Shown here: piece after piece, positions 1 to 8,079 of the stretch
Position numbering within the stretch: position 1 is the stretch's first letter
How the letters are laid out: every line of letters starts with the position of its first letter
DNA from: Leucobacter edaphi
GTDB taxonomy: Bacteria; Actinomycetota; Actinomycetes; Actinomycetales; Microbacteriaceae
Reading direction: 5' to 3'
Assembly: GCF_016522535.1 (NCBI RefSeq)
Contig: NZ_JAEHOI010000007.1
Location: 141,336-205,335 of the forward strand
DNA: 64,000 nt
Notes under the pieces: generated by a model
What the model saw: only the letters and a program-made list of their open reading frames with translations
Databases searched by the model: none
Told to the model about the DNA's origin: nothing
Position numbers and translations under genes: made by a program

Positions 1-1105
1 TCTCGGCGGCCGCCGTGTAGTCGCGGGCGTCGGCGGGGAGGCCGAGCTGAATGTTGGCGTCGAGCGTGTCGAGGCCCTGCTCCTGCAGCTGGTAGGCGCG
101 GAGCTTGTTGGCAAGGCCGATTCCGCGGCCCTCATGCCCGCGCAGGTATACGAGGACGCCGCCCCGGTCGCTGATGATGTCGAGCGCCGCGTCGAGCTGG
201 GGCCCGCACTCGCACTTGAGCGAGCCGAAGGCCTCGCCCGTGATGCACTCCGAGTGGACGCGCACAAGAGATTCGGGGCCAGGAAGGCTGCCATCAGGCA
301 TTCTGGCAACCAGTGCCAGGTGATCCACGCCGGCGCGGCGGTCGCGGAAGGCCATCGCACGGAACTCCCCGTGCTCGGTCGGGAGGAGGGTGTCGGCGCG
401 GAGACTCACGCGACGCGCGGCGGAGCGTGCCGCGTTCGCGGCCTTCTCGGACCCCGCAGTGGCAGACGAGGCGGAGCCGGCGAGCGGCGCATGCTCCTCC
501 AGGTATGCGATGAGCTGCTCGATCGTGATCACTGGAACGCCCTCGCGCGCGCCGAGCTCGATGAGGCCGGGGAGCCGCATCATCTCGCCGTCCTCGGCGA
601 CGATCTCCGCGATCGCTGCGACCTCGCGCAGGCCCGCGAGCCGCATGAGCTCGACGGCCGCCTCCGTGTGGCCGGCGCGGGCGCGCACGCCGCCGTCCAC
701 CGCTCGAAGCGGCAGGATATGGCCCGGCCGGTGCACGTCGCCGGGGGCGGACTGCGCGCTCGCGAGCACCCGGAGGGTCGTGGCGCGATCGTGCGCGCTG
801 ATCCCGGTCGTGACGCCCTCCGCGGCGTCGACGGTGACCGTGTAAGCGGTTGACCGCACGTCCTCGTTCCGCTCAACCATCATCGGAAGGTCCAGGCGGT
901 TCGCGATCTCGTTGGTCATCGGTGCGCACAGCAGGCCCGAAGACCAGCGGACGGTCCAGGCGATCCACTCCTGGCTCGCGAGTTCGGCGGAGAGGATGAC
1001 GTCGCCCTCGTTCTCGCGGTTCTCGTCGTCGGCGACGATGACGGGCCGTCCGGCGCGGATCGCGTCGACGGCCTCCTCGATGGAGGCGATTCCGGGTGTG
1101 CTCAT
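1..1105 (-). CDS. ribBA: Bifunctional 3,4-dihydroxy-2-butanone-4-phosphate synthase / GTP cyclohydrolase II (3' end cut by window)
   Basis: The gene makes two riboflavin precursors: DHBP from ribulose 5-phosphate (N-terminal RibB domain) and the pyrimidine precursor from GTP (C-terminal RibA domain). The frame is open to the left edge, so the C-terminus is missing; about 368 codons are visible. The RibB domain shows the acidic DDENRENEGD motif near residues 24-33. The RibA domain shows the zinc-binding run CITGEAFGSLKCEC near residues 282-295 and the RGHEGRGIGLANK motif after it. A linker rich in Ala and Ser separates the domains near residue 210. The ATG at 1105-1103 overlaps the ribE stop as ATGA, so translation is probably coupled. 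It is the third gene of the FMN-riboswitch operon, and ribH would be expected beyond the left edge. Confidence 0.95.
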   Translation of the reverse strand, partial: MSTPGIASIEEAVDAIRAGRPVIVADDENRENEGDVILSAELASQEWIAWTVRWSSGLLCAPMTNEIANRLDLPMMVERNEDVRSTAYTVTVDAAEGVTTGISAHDRATTLRVLASAQSAPGDVHRPGHILPLRAVDGGVRARAGHTEAAVELMRLAGLREVAAIAEIVAEDGEMMRLPGLIELGAREGVPVITIEQLIAYLEEHAPLAGSASSATAGSEKAANAARSAARRVSLRADTLLPTEHGEFRAMAFRDRRAGVDHLALVARMPDGSLPGPESLVRVHSECITGEAFGSLKCECGPQLDAALDIISDRGGVLVYLRGHEGRGIGLANKLRAYQLQEQGLDTLDANIQLGLPADARDYTAAAE

Positions 1106-1779
1106 GCGGGGTTTCCTTCGGTGCGGCCGGCGGCGCCGGTGGGGTTCGGGGTGCGCGCCTCATCGAAGCGCAGCATGCGTGCGACGTGGCGGGCGAGAAT
1201 GTCGGTTTCAACGTTGACGCGATCGCCGGGCTCGAGGGAGCCGAGGATCGTCGCGACGAGCGTCTCGGGGATGAGGGAGACCTCGAGCCACGGGTCGCTC
1301 GCCTCGGGGTCGGAGACGGCGGACACGGTCAGCGAGACGCCGGACAGCGTGACGGATCCCTTGTCGACGACGAGGGGGGCGAGCGCGGGATCGATCGCGA
1401 AGCGCAGGGTCCGCCAGGCGTCGTGCTGGGTCGCGCTCAGCAGCGTGGCCGTTCCGTCGACGTGGCCCTGCACGATGTGGCCGCCGAGCCGCGCGTCGGC
1501 GCGCATCGCCCGCTCGAGGTTGACGCGCGACCCGGGGACGAGCTCGCCGAGCGTCGACATCCTGATCGACTGCGCCATCACGTCGGCCGCGAACGTGCCG
1601 CGCCCATCGGGTGTTTCTGACTGCTCGATGACGGTGAGGCAGACACCGGACACCGCGATCGATGCGCCGTGCACGGCGTCGCTCGTCACCACGGGCCCCG
1701 CGATCGTGAGCCGCAGCGAATCGCCGACGGGCTCGATCGACACGATCTCGCCAATCTCCTCGATCAGTCCAGTGAACAT
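1102..1779 (-). CDS. ribE: Riboflavin synthase, alpha chain
   Basis: The enzyme dismutates two 6,7-dimethyl-8-ribityllumazine molecules into riboflavin. The 225-aa product starts with the typical MFTGLIEEIG and contains two lumazine-binding halves. The second half begins near residue 99 with GGHIVQGHVDGTA. The length is slightly above the usual 200-215 aa because of a short charged C-terminal tail. The start codon overlaps the ribD stop (TAATG at 1781-1777) and the stop overlaps the ribBA start, so the gene sits translationally coupled in the middle of the rib operon. It is named ribE here; some actinobacterial annotations call it ribC. Confidence 0.96.
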   Translation of the reverse strand: MFTGLIEEIGEIVSIEPVGDSLRLTIAGPVVTSDAVHGASIAVSGVCLTVIEQSETPDGRGTFAADVMAQSIRMSTLGELVPGSRVNLERAMRADARLGGHIVQGHVDGTATLLSATQHDAWRTLRFAIDPALAPLVVDKGSVTLSGVSLTVSAVSDPEASDPWLEVSLIPETLVATILGSLEPGDRVNVETDILARHVARMLRFDEARTPNPTGAAGRTEGNPA

Positions 1780-3017
1780 TACGCTTCCTCCCCGGCCGCG
1801 GCGAACACGGCCTCGATGAGTAGATCGGAACCGAGTCGCTCGATTCCGGAGACGGTGAGGCGCCGGATTCCCGACATCGACGGGATGCCGAGGTAGCCGA
1901 GCGCGAGGCGCGGCCCGCCCAGCAGGGCGGGCGCGACGTAGATCAGGAGTTCGTCCACGAGGCCGGCCGCGATGAGGGCGCTCGTGACGGTCGGGCCGCC
2001 CTCGACGAAGACGCTCTCGAACCCGCGGGATGCGAGCTCCGCGAGGTCGGCCTCGAGGTTCTCGCCGGAGAGCCGGATCGGGGCGGCGGGGGCGGCGGGG
2101 GCGAGCAGCGCGGCCGGGACGTTCGGGGAGCTCGTTTCGGGAGCAGCGCCGGTTCCGGATCCGGATGCGGCCGCTCCCGAGAGCGCGGGATGCGCGAGCA
2201 CTCGCGCGCCCGCCGGGATGTCGCGTCTCCCGAGCACGACGGGAATCGGCTGTTCGGCCGGGGGAACGAGCAGGCCGCCTTCCGCGTCTCGCGCGGTGAG
2301 CGCGGGATCGTCGGCGAGGAGCGTGCCCGTGCCGACGAGGATCGCGTCCGCGGCGGCGCGGCGGCGGTGCACGTCGGCGCGGGCCTCAGCGCCGGTGATC
2401 CACTGGCTCGTGCCGTCGGCAGCGGCGGCGCGGCCGTCGAGCGTCTGGGCCCACTTCGCGATCACGCGGGGGCGCGGGGCTGGGCGCCGGACAGCGCCTC
2501 CCGCTGCCGCGGAGTCTGACAGAGACTGGTCGGCACCGGTTGCCGCGCGCGCTGCGCGCTCGAACCAGGGGGCGAGCAGGGATTCCGCTGAAGCCGCCTC
2601 GATGCCGGAGAGCACCTCGACGCCAGCGGCGCGCAGCGTCTCTGCGCCGCCCGAGGAGGCATCACCCGGATCGGAGAGCGCATAGGCGACGTGGCCGATC
2701 CCGGAGTCCACGAGTGCAACAGCGCAGGGCCCGGTCCGCCCGGTGTGGTTGCAGGGCTCCAAGGTCACGACCGCCGTCAGCTCGCCGGCGCGGCTCCGCC
2801 ACTCGGCGGGGAGGTGGGCGAGCGCGTCGACCTCGGCGTGCGGGGTGCCCGATCCGAGATGCCAGCCCTCGGCGACGATCCGCCCCGAGGGATCGAGAAT
2901 CACGCAGCCGACCTGCGGGTTGGCGTTGTCCGCCGGACCGCGCTCCGCGAGTTCGAGCGCGCGGCGCATGGCCTCTTCGAGGAGCCTCCGCTCGAGCATG
3001 CGATCCGCCGTTCTCAT
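1779..3017 (-). CDS. ribD: Bifunctional diaminohydroxyphosphoribosylaminopyrimidine deaminase / 5-amino-6-(5-phosphoribosylamino)uracil reductase
   Basis: The protein carries out the deamination and reduction steps of riboflavin synthesis. The N-terminal cytidine-deaminase-like domain has the zinc motif HAEVDA at residues 60-65 and PCNHTGRTGPC at 88-98. The C-terminal RibG reductase domain begins near residue 185 with KWAQTLDGRAA. An Ala/Gly/Pro-rich stretch around residues 290-325 is a low-complexity insertion. The open frame extends to 3098, but that part lies inside the FMN riboswitch, so I place the start at the ATG at 3017 (412 aa). The ATG at 2999 is an alternative. It is the first gene of the ribD-ribE-ribBA operon and should be repressed by FMN. 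Confidence 0.94.
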   Translation of the reverse strand: MRTADRMLERRLLEEAMRRALELAERGPADNANPQVGCVILDPSGRIVAEGWHLGSGTPHAEVDALAHLPAEWRSRAGELTAVVTLEPCNHTGRTGPCAVALVDSGIGHVAYALSDPGDASSGGAETLRAAGVEVLSGIEAASAESLLAPWFERAARAATGADQSLSDSAAAGGAVRRPAPRPRVIAKWAQTLDGRAAAADGTSQWITGAEARADVHRRRAAADAILVGTGTLLADDPALTARDAEGGLLVPPAEQPIPVVLGRRDIPAGARVLAHPALSGAAASGSGTGAAPETSSPNVPAALLAPAAPAAPIRLSGENLEADLAELASRGFESVFVEGGPTVTSALIAAGLVDELLIYVAPALLGGPRLALGYLGIPSMSGIRRLTVSGIERLGSDLLIEAVFAAAGEEA

Positions 3018-3060
3018 CAATCCGGGGTTCGCAAACGGCCACGAGCGAGCGTGGCTTCGC

Positions 3061-3188
3061 GTTCCTCTCATCCGGACTCGAGCGCGGGCGCCCATCACCG
3101 TCGGTGCAGGAGTTCCACCTGCTCAACCACGCGTGAGCGCGGCTCGCGGACTCTCACCGCCGGTTCGGAATCTCACCGACCCCGGAAC
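3061..3188 (-). promoter_or_regulatory. FMN riboswitch (RFN element)
   Basis: Read on the minus strand, the leader contains the conserved RFN blocks in order: GGTCGGTGAGATTCCG, then AACCGGCGGTGAGAGTCCGC, a variable arm, ACCGACGGTGAT, and finally GAGTCCGGATGAGAGGAAC. The closing helix pairs GTTCC (3188-3184) with GGAAC (3065-3061). It lies 44 bases upstream of the ribD ATG at 3017. This is textbook placement for FMN-controlled riboflavin synthesis. Confidence 0.95.
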
Positions 3189-3197
3189 ACTGGCTCA

Positions 3198-3203
3198 ATC
3201 GTA
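3198..3203 (-). promoter_or_regulatory. Candidate -10 element of the rib operon
   Basis: TACGAT on the minus strand lies about 10 bases before the first riboswitch helix, so transcription would begin at the riboswitch 5' end. No good -35 hexamer is visible at the right spacing. The call rests mainly on position. Confidence 0.35.
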
Positions 3204-3240
3204 GCCCCTTCGGCACGGAGGCGCACGGGATGCATCTCGA

Positions 3241-3257
3241 TTCCGCCGTGGGCGGAA
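3241..3257 (-). terminator. Short hairpin just after the DUF1345 stop
   Basis: TTCCGCC-GTG-GGCGGAA forms a perfect 7-bp stem directly behind the stop codon of the preceding minus-strand gene and ahead of the rib leader. There is no T-run after it, so it may be a weak terminator or only an mRNA-end hairpin. Confidence 0.35.
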
Positions 3258-3260
3258 CGC

Positions 3261-3998
3261 CTAGTCGAAGAGCGTCGAGAGCAGGCGGCCCTGGGCGATC
3301 ACGTTCATCGTGAGCACGATGATCAGGGCATTGAAGAAGAAGGCCATCGACGTGTGCCACACGACCGTCCAGCGCATTCGGGTCGTGAGGACCTTCACAT
3401 CGGAGACCGCGAACGTGGTGGCGTTGGTGAACGCGAAATAGGCGAAGTCGACGAGCTTCGGCTTCGGAGTGTTCGGGAACTCGAGGGAGATCTCGGACGC
3501 CCGATGGTACCGGGAGAAGTAGATGCGGGCGAAACCCCAGTTGAACAGCGCCCAAGACAGCAGCATCGCCCACACGGCCGAGGCCTCGTCCAGCGGTTCG
3601 TATTGCTTCCTGCCCAGTTTCGAGATCAGCTCGAGGGCGACGGAGAGGCCGATCAGGCTCGAACCGAAGGTGACGAGCGTCGCGAGGAAACGGGAGACCG
3701 GGTGTCCGACGAGGATCCGAGTCGCCACGTTGTCGGGTGCGGGAGAGCGCGCGAGGACGTTGAGCGCGAGCACCGTCGCGCCGAGGTAGACACTCGCGAC
3801 GATGCACCAGAGCAGACGGGCCGCGATGGCGTTCGGACCGGTCTCGAACCACAGAATGCCGGCGCCGATGAAAATCAGGCCGATCTGGGCTGCGGCCCCG
3901 AGGACCTCGCCGATCGTGGTGAGGACGAGCGCGGTGATCTCGCGCCGATTGCTCTGGCGAACAGGGGTGTTTCCCGTTGATTCCTCCGGCGCGGTCAC
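3261..3998 (-). CDS. DUF1345 family integral membrane protein
   Basis: This 245-aa protein has about five hydrophobic segments (near residues 22-50, 60-82, 100-125, 140-158 and 210-235). It carries the family-like signature DFAYFAFTNATTFAVSDVKV around residues 184-203. DUF1345 members are predicted membrane proteins of unknown function. The GTG start overlaps the stop of the upstream lysyltransferase-like gene (GTGA at 3998-3995), so the two are co-translated. The partner suggests a role in the cell envelope, but the sequence does not show a reaction. Confidence 0.8.
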   Translation of the reverse strand: MTAPEESTGNTPVRQSNRREITALVLTTIGEVLGAAAQIGLIFIGAGILWFETGPNAIAARLLWCIVASVYLGATVLALNVLARSPAPDNVATRILVGHPVSRFLATLVTFGSSLIGLSVALELISKLGRKQYEPLDEASAVWAMLLSWALFNWGFARIYFSRYHRASEISLEFPNTPKPKLVDFAYFAFTNATTFAVSDVKVLTTRMRWTVVWHTSMAFFFNALIIVLTMNVIAQGRLLSTLFD

Positions 3999-6307
3999 TG
4001 CTTGGCCTGCTCGTTCGCGCCCGCGCCGCGTGACCGTTCGCCCCTGCCGCCCGGCCCGGCTGTGGAGAGCAGGTCGCGGAGGGTGGCGTCCGGGAGGTAG
4101 GCGCGCGTCAGGGCGATGCCGATGCGCGGGAGGTCGCCCTCGTCGCGGTAGAGGAGGAACAGGCTCTCGGCGCGAGGGCTGAACTTCTGTTTGAAACGGT
4201 GCAGCGACTTGAACCCGTAGAGCGGCTCGATCAGTGCGCCGATCTGCTCGAGCACCTGCTCCACCGGGCCCGTCGAGGCATCAGCGGGCCGCACGAGCGG
4301 AGCGCCGGAGAGCGACACGAACTGGTAGCCCTCCTCGGCGAACTGCTTCGCGGAGGAGGCGATCAGGAACTCCATGACCGGGCCGAAGCCGCCGTCGCGG
4401 CGGCGCATGAGGTCGAGCGTCCAACCGACGATGCGCGCCGAGCCGTCCGCGTCGGCCGGCCCGTAGGCGGGGAGCCAGGAGGTGACGCCGTGCAGACTGC
4501 CCTCGGCGTCGACCGCGATGCCGATCCACACCTCGGGATCGAGGGCCTCGGCGACCGTGCCGAGGGTAAAGCGCATCTCGGGGAGGCCCTTGTCGCCCGA
4601 CCACTGCTCGGAGATGGCCCGCACCTGAGCGAGCACGCTCCACGGCGCCTCGACGAGCCGGATGAGTTTGAACTCGATGCCCTCGCGCGCCGCACGGTTG
4701 ATCGCGGTGCGCACGTCACCCCAGGATTTCCCCTGGAACTTCAGCTCGGGGAGGTCGACGATCGTGTCCTCGGCGACCACCACTGAGCGCCAGCCGTCCG
4801 GCCGTGCGTCGGAGGCCGCCTGCGTCGCCGAGAAGACGCACGGCACGAGTCCGGCGCGTTCGGTTGCGCGTGCGAAGTCGGCGAGCGCCTCGCCGAGGTC
4901 TCCCTCCGGTCCGATCGGATCGCCGAGGGCGATCGCGACGCCGGCGTGGTCCTGATATGCGATCGCACCGGCGGGGCCGTCCTGGCGGCGGTGCAGGAAG
5001 TCCCTGATCCGGTGCTGGTTCGTCGAGGTCGGAAGGGGGTTCGCTCCGGTCGTCGTCGCGAGCTCGGGGGCGGGGAGGGTGCGGCCGACGGCGATTCTCT
5101 GGTTTCCCTCCCAGGTCGACATCCAGGAGATGGTGCCGCCGCCGAAGCGTTCGAGGCGCTCGATGTATTCGTCGCGCGAGAGCGGGGGCGCCGCGAGCTT
5201 CCGGAGGGAGCGCCTGAGCGGCACGCGGAAGGCGCCGCGCGCCGCAATGAGCAGCACGAGGAGAGCGGCCCACAGGATGGTGGGGGAGAGGACGAGCGCG
5301 ACGATCTCGAAGGGCGAGCTCGCCACCTGGATCTCGACGAGCCAGGGGACGAGGGTGAGCGCCGAGATGCCGACGAAGATGTTGAGCGACCCGAGTCCGA
5401 TCGCGCCGAACCAGGCGATCCTGTGGCCGAGACGCAGCCCGTTCGCGATCAGAGCGATCAGGATCACGTCGATGGCAACGTCGATCGCGCCGGCGGTGGG
5501 ATTGTTGTGTCCCAGCGGGCCGTCGTAGGGGACGATGAGGTCGAGGAGCTGGATCGCGCCGACGGCGATCATTCCGGCGAGCGCGATGAGGCGCCACTCC
5601 CGCTCGGAAGGCCTTCCTGCCGGGTGCCGGAAGGCTGGGATGAAACCGCTCACGATCAGGGCGACGATCATCGTGACGGCGTGCTCGATGTCCGAGAGAT
5701 GGCCGAGGTAGAGCACCGAGATCCCGGTCCACAGGATCACGGCGATGCGGCCACGCAATCGCCACGGCGCTGGCAGCGTGGCGATTGCAAAGACGAGCGC
5801 GGTGAACGCAGCGCAGGACGGGCCGACATCGTACGTCAGCGCGAGGCGAACCGCCCAGGGCCAGCCTCCCTGAGCGATGAGCGCGATGATGCCCGCTGCG
5901 CCGAGCACGCCGACGAGGTGCCCGCCGACCGCGAGAGCGAAGGTGCGGAGCGTGCCGAACCGGAGTTCGGCCCAACCGAGGCTGAAGGCTGAGAGCGGCA
6001 GGATCGTGAGGAACGTTCGAGGTTTCTCGATGAAGAAGGGTGAGGTGAAGATCGTCCACCAGCGGCCCTCCCGGAACGCTGGCAGCCCGGTTGCGATGTC
6101 AAGGAACCAGTCCTGTTCATGCGCACGGCTCGTGAGCGTGCCCGTGATGATCGCGATCACGAGCAGCGTCACCACGAAGAGCACCGTGAACGGGACGTTT
6201 CGCAGGAACTTGAGTGCCCGGATGACGGGGTGGTCCGATTCCGAGCCAGCCCGCGCGAGGATCGACGCGGATCCGCTCGCGGGTTTGGGGGGCTCGGAGG
6301 CGTGCAT
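3995..6307 (-). CDS. Lysyl-phosphatidylglycerol synthase-like protein (DUF2156) with rhomboid-like membrane domain
   Basis: The C-terminal ~370 residues are a DUF2156/LPG-synthase domain, which in MprF and LysX proteins transfers an aminoacyl group from tRNA to phosphatidylglycerol and so lowers membrane charge. Matching features are GPAGAIAYQDHAGVAIALGD near residue 455, the GKSWGDVRTAINRA segment, and LYGFKSLHRFKQKF near the end. The N-terminal half has 7-8 membrane segments and resembles a rhomboid fold: WWTIFTSPFF, GHLVGVLGA, GPSCAAFTALVFA and a later H in DIEHAVTMI. The start is uncertain: ATG at 6307 is used (770 aa), with an in-frame GTG at 6313. The gene is coupled to the DUF1345 gene. 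The aminoacyl group (Lys, Ala or other) cannot be read from the sequence. Confidence 0.82.
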   Translation of the reverse strand: MHASEPPKPASGSASILARAGSESDHPVIRALKFLRNVPFTVLFVVTLLVIAIITGTLTSRAHEQDWFLDIATGLPAFREGRWWTIFTSPFFIEKPRTFLTILPLSAFSLGWAELRFGTLRTFALAVGGHLVGVLGAAGIIALIAQGGWPWAVRLALTYDVGPSCAAFTALVFAIATLPAPWRLRGRIAVILWTGISVLYLGHLSDIEHAVTMIVALIVSGFIPAFRHPAGRPSEREWRLIALAGMIAVGAIQLLDLIVPYDGPLGHNNPTAGAIDVAIDVILIALIANGLRLGHRIAWFGAIGLGSLNIFVGISALTLVPWLVEIQVASSPFEIVALVLSPTILWAALLVLLIAARGAFRVPLRRSLRKLAAPPLSRDEYIERLERFGGGTISWMSTWEGNQRIAVGRTLPAPELATTTGANPLPTSTNQHRIRDFLHRRQDGPAGAIAYQDHAGVAIALGDPIGPEGDLGEALADFARATERAGLVPCVFSATQAASDARPDGWRSVVVAEDTIVDLPELKFQGKSWGDVRTAINRAAREGIEFKLIRLVEAPWSVLAQVRAISEQWSGDKGLPEMRFTLGTVAEALDPEVWIGIAVDAEGSLHGVTSWLPAYGPADADGSARIVGWTLDLMRRRDGGFGPVMEFLIASSAKQFAEEGYQFVSLSGAPLVRPADASTGPVEQVLEQIGALIEPLYGFKSLHRFKQKFSPRAESLFLLYRDEGDLPRIGIALTRAYLPDATLRDLLSTAGPGGRGERSRGAGANEQAKQ

Positions 6308-6416
6308 GGTCACAGTTTAGGCGGCGCGCCAATGCGAATTCGCGGGTCTCGCCGGACGTGCCGGGAGGTTCTCAGGCCCGGAAATCGCGCTCAATCGGGG
6401 GATCTGCCTCAGCCTG

Positions 6417-6433
6417 CTTTCCGCCTCGGAAAG
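6417..6433 (-). terminator. Hairpin downstream of the amidohydrolase operon
   Basis: CTTTCCG-CCT-CGGAAAG is a perfect 7-bp stem 18 bases beyond the last stop codon of the peptide operon. No T-tract follows on the minus strand, so termination strength is unknown. Confidence 0.35.
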
Positions 6434-6450
6434 TTGCCGACTGCGCGTGT

Positions 6451-8079
6451 TCACCCGAGGAAATCGAGGCGGGATGCGAGCCCGTCGTCGAGGTGGGTGA
6501 GGCGGCCGGCCAACAGCGTCGCAGCGACGGGCGTGCGATCGAGCGCGTCCGGATCGGCGGCGAGCGGATCGGTGTCAAGCAGGATCAGGTCGGCCTCGTC
6601 CCCGGGGGACGGGCGCAGGCCTCCCCGCATGCATGCGGAGATCGCCTCGTCTGCAGTGAGCCTTTCGCCCGGGAACCACGGAGCGTCCGACCCGCGTCGC
6701 CGGGTGACCGCCGCCGCGATCCCACGCCACGGGTCGAGCGGGGCAACGGGAGCATCGGAACCCAGAATGAGCCTCGCTCCCGCCCGCGAAAGCCGGGCGA
6801 AAGGGTAGGCGTCGCCGGCGCGGCGGGGCCACAGCCGGTCCGTCGTCTCCCGGTCGTCGAGCAAATGCTCCGGCTGAACGCTGGCCACCACACCGAGCGG
6901 CCCGAAACGCTCGATGTCCTCTGGACGCAGCAACTGCGCGTGCTCGATCATGCCTGGGATTCCGAGCTCCTCGAACGCGTCGAGCACCTCGGCGTTCGCG
7001 CGATCCCCGATCGCGTGGATCGCGAGCTCCAGGCCCCCATCGGACGCTCTGCGCATCAGACGCCGGAGCTCTTCCCCCGGAACGAGACTGCGGCCCGAGT
7101 ACGCCGGGTCCCGCTCCGCGGCGGTGCCGGATCCAGCAGCCGGTTCCTCCGTCGAGACGGGATACGGCTCGCAGCACCAGGCCGTCATCGTGCCGAGCGA
7201 GCCGTCCGTGACGATCTTCAGCGGGCCCACCCTGGTGAGTCCGTCCGCGAGGGGGTCACCCGTGCGACGCCCCTCCTCGAGGGCGCGCTCCAGATCCTGC
7301 GGGTAGATCGCGCTCTCGACGCGCAGGAGCCGGAAACCGTCCGCTTCGCGCCTGGCCCAGTCGGTGAGCCCCCAGCGCATCTCGAAGTCGACGATTCCCA
7401 CGACTCCCCGGGCCGAAGCGGCCGCGGCCGCCCGGCTCGCGAGCGCGTCCCGTTCCGCGTCGCTCATTCGATCGAGCTCGCGCACGAGCGCGAAACAGTC
7501 GTCTTCGACGATGTGACCGTCGCCGGCCGACGTGATCCCGCGGCGAGCAAGCGCGGCCGAGTTGAGCCAGCAGCCGTGGAGGTCCGCGCCGATCACCACC
7601 GTGGGCCGCTCGCCCGTCACACGGTCGAGCGCGGCGCGGCTGATCGGCGCCGGCCAGGAGGCGGCGCGAGCGCGCACCGCGACGAGCTCCTGCGGGCCGG
7701 ACCCGCCGTTCCGCTCTCTTCCGGATGACTCGGCGCTGGCGCACGCCGCGGCAATGAGTTCGAGGGCCTGATCGGCGGATTCCGCGGACGCGAGGTCGAG
7801 ACGATCGGCAGCCAATGCCCACTGTCCGAAGTGAACGTGCTCGTCCCACAGTCCCGAGGTGACGAAACGACCATCGGCGTCGAGGACCGCTGCGGCGTCC
7901 GCATCCCTGGCCTCACCCGCTCTCCCGCTCACATCGGGAGAGCCATCCCGCTCGCCTGCGCGCGCGACCCACGCGATTTTGCCATCGCGCAACCCCAGGT
8001 CGTAGCGGGTTTCGCTCCCGAGAAAGCGGGCGTTCCGAATGAGCGTGACGGTCACGCCGGTCGTCGCGGGGCTGGTCAT
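6451..8079 (-). CDS. YtcJ-like amidohydrolase (amidohydrolase family 3), copy A
   Basis: This 542-aa metal-dependent hydrolase of the composite-domain amidohydrolase superfamily has the HxH pair in DEHVHFGQW near residue 84. It also has KIVTDGSLGTM near 290, later histidines in AIHAIGDRAN and IEHAQLL, and the aspartate in LGSDAPVAPLDPW. Family 3 members hydrolyse amide or imide bonds, and several act on N-acyl amino acids or dipeptide-like compounds; the substrate here is unknown. It is the last gene of the peptide operon, and its ATG overlaps the stop of copy B (ATGA at 8079-8076). There is no signal peptide, so it acts in the cytosol, probably on imported peptides or their breakdown products. 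Confidence 0.85.
   Translation of the reverse strand: MTSPATTGVTVTLIRNARFLGSETRYDLGLRDGKIAWVARAGERDGSPDVSGRAGEARDADAAAVLDADGRFVTSGLWDEHVHFGQWALAADRLDLASAESADQALELIAAACASAESSGRERNGGSGPQELVAVRARAASWPAPISRAALDRVTGERPTVVIGADLHGCWLNSAALARRGITSAGDGHIVEDDCFALVRELDRMSDAERDALASRAAAAASARGVVGIVDFEMRWGLTDWARREADGFRLLRVESAIYPQDLERALEEGRRTGDPLADGLTRVGPLKIVTDGSLGTMTAWCCEPYPVSTEEPAAGSGTAAERDPAYSGRSLVPGEELRRLMRRASDGGLELAIHAIGDRANAEVLDAFEELGIPGMIEHAQLLRPEDIERFGPLGVVASVQPEHLLDDRETTDRLWPRRAGDAYPFARLSRAGARLILGSDAPVAPLDPWRGIAAAVTRRRGSDAPWFPGERLTADEAISACMRGGLRPSPGDEADLILLDTDPLAADPDALDRTPVAATLLAGRLTHLDDGLASRLDFLG

Noticed and set aside
3018..3098. N-terminal extension of ribD
   Set aside because: It lies partly within the FMN riboswitch and adds no deaminase sequence.
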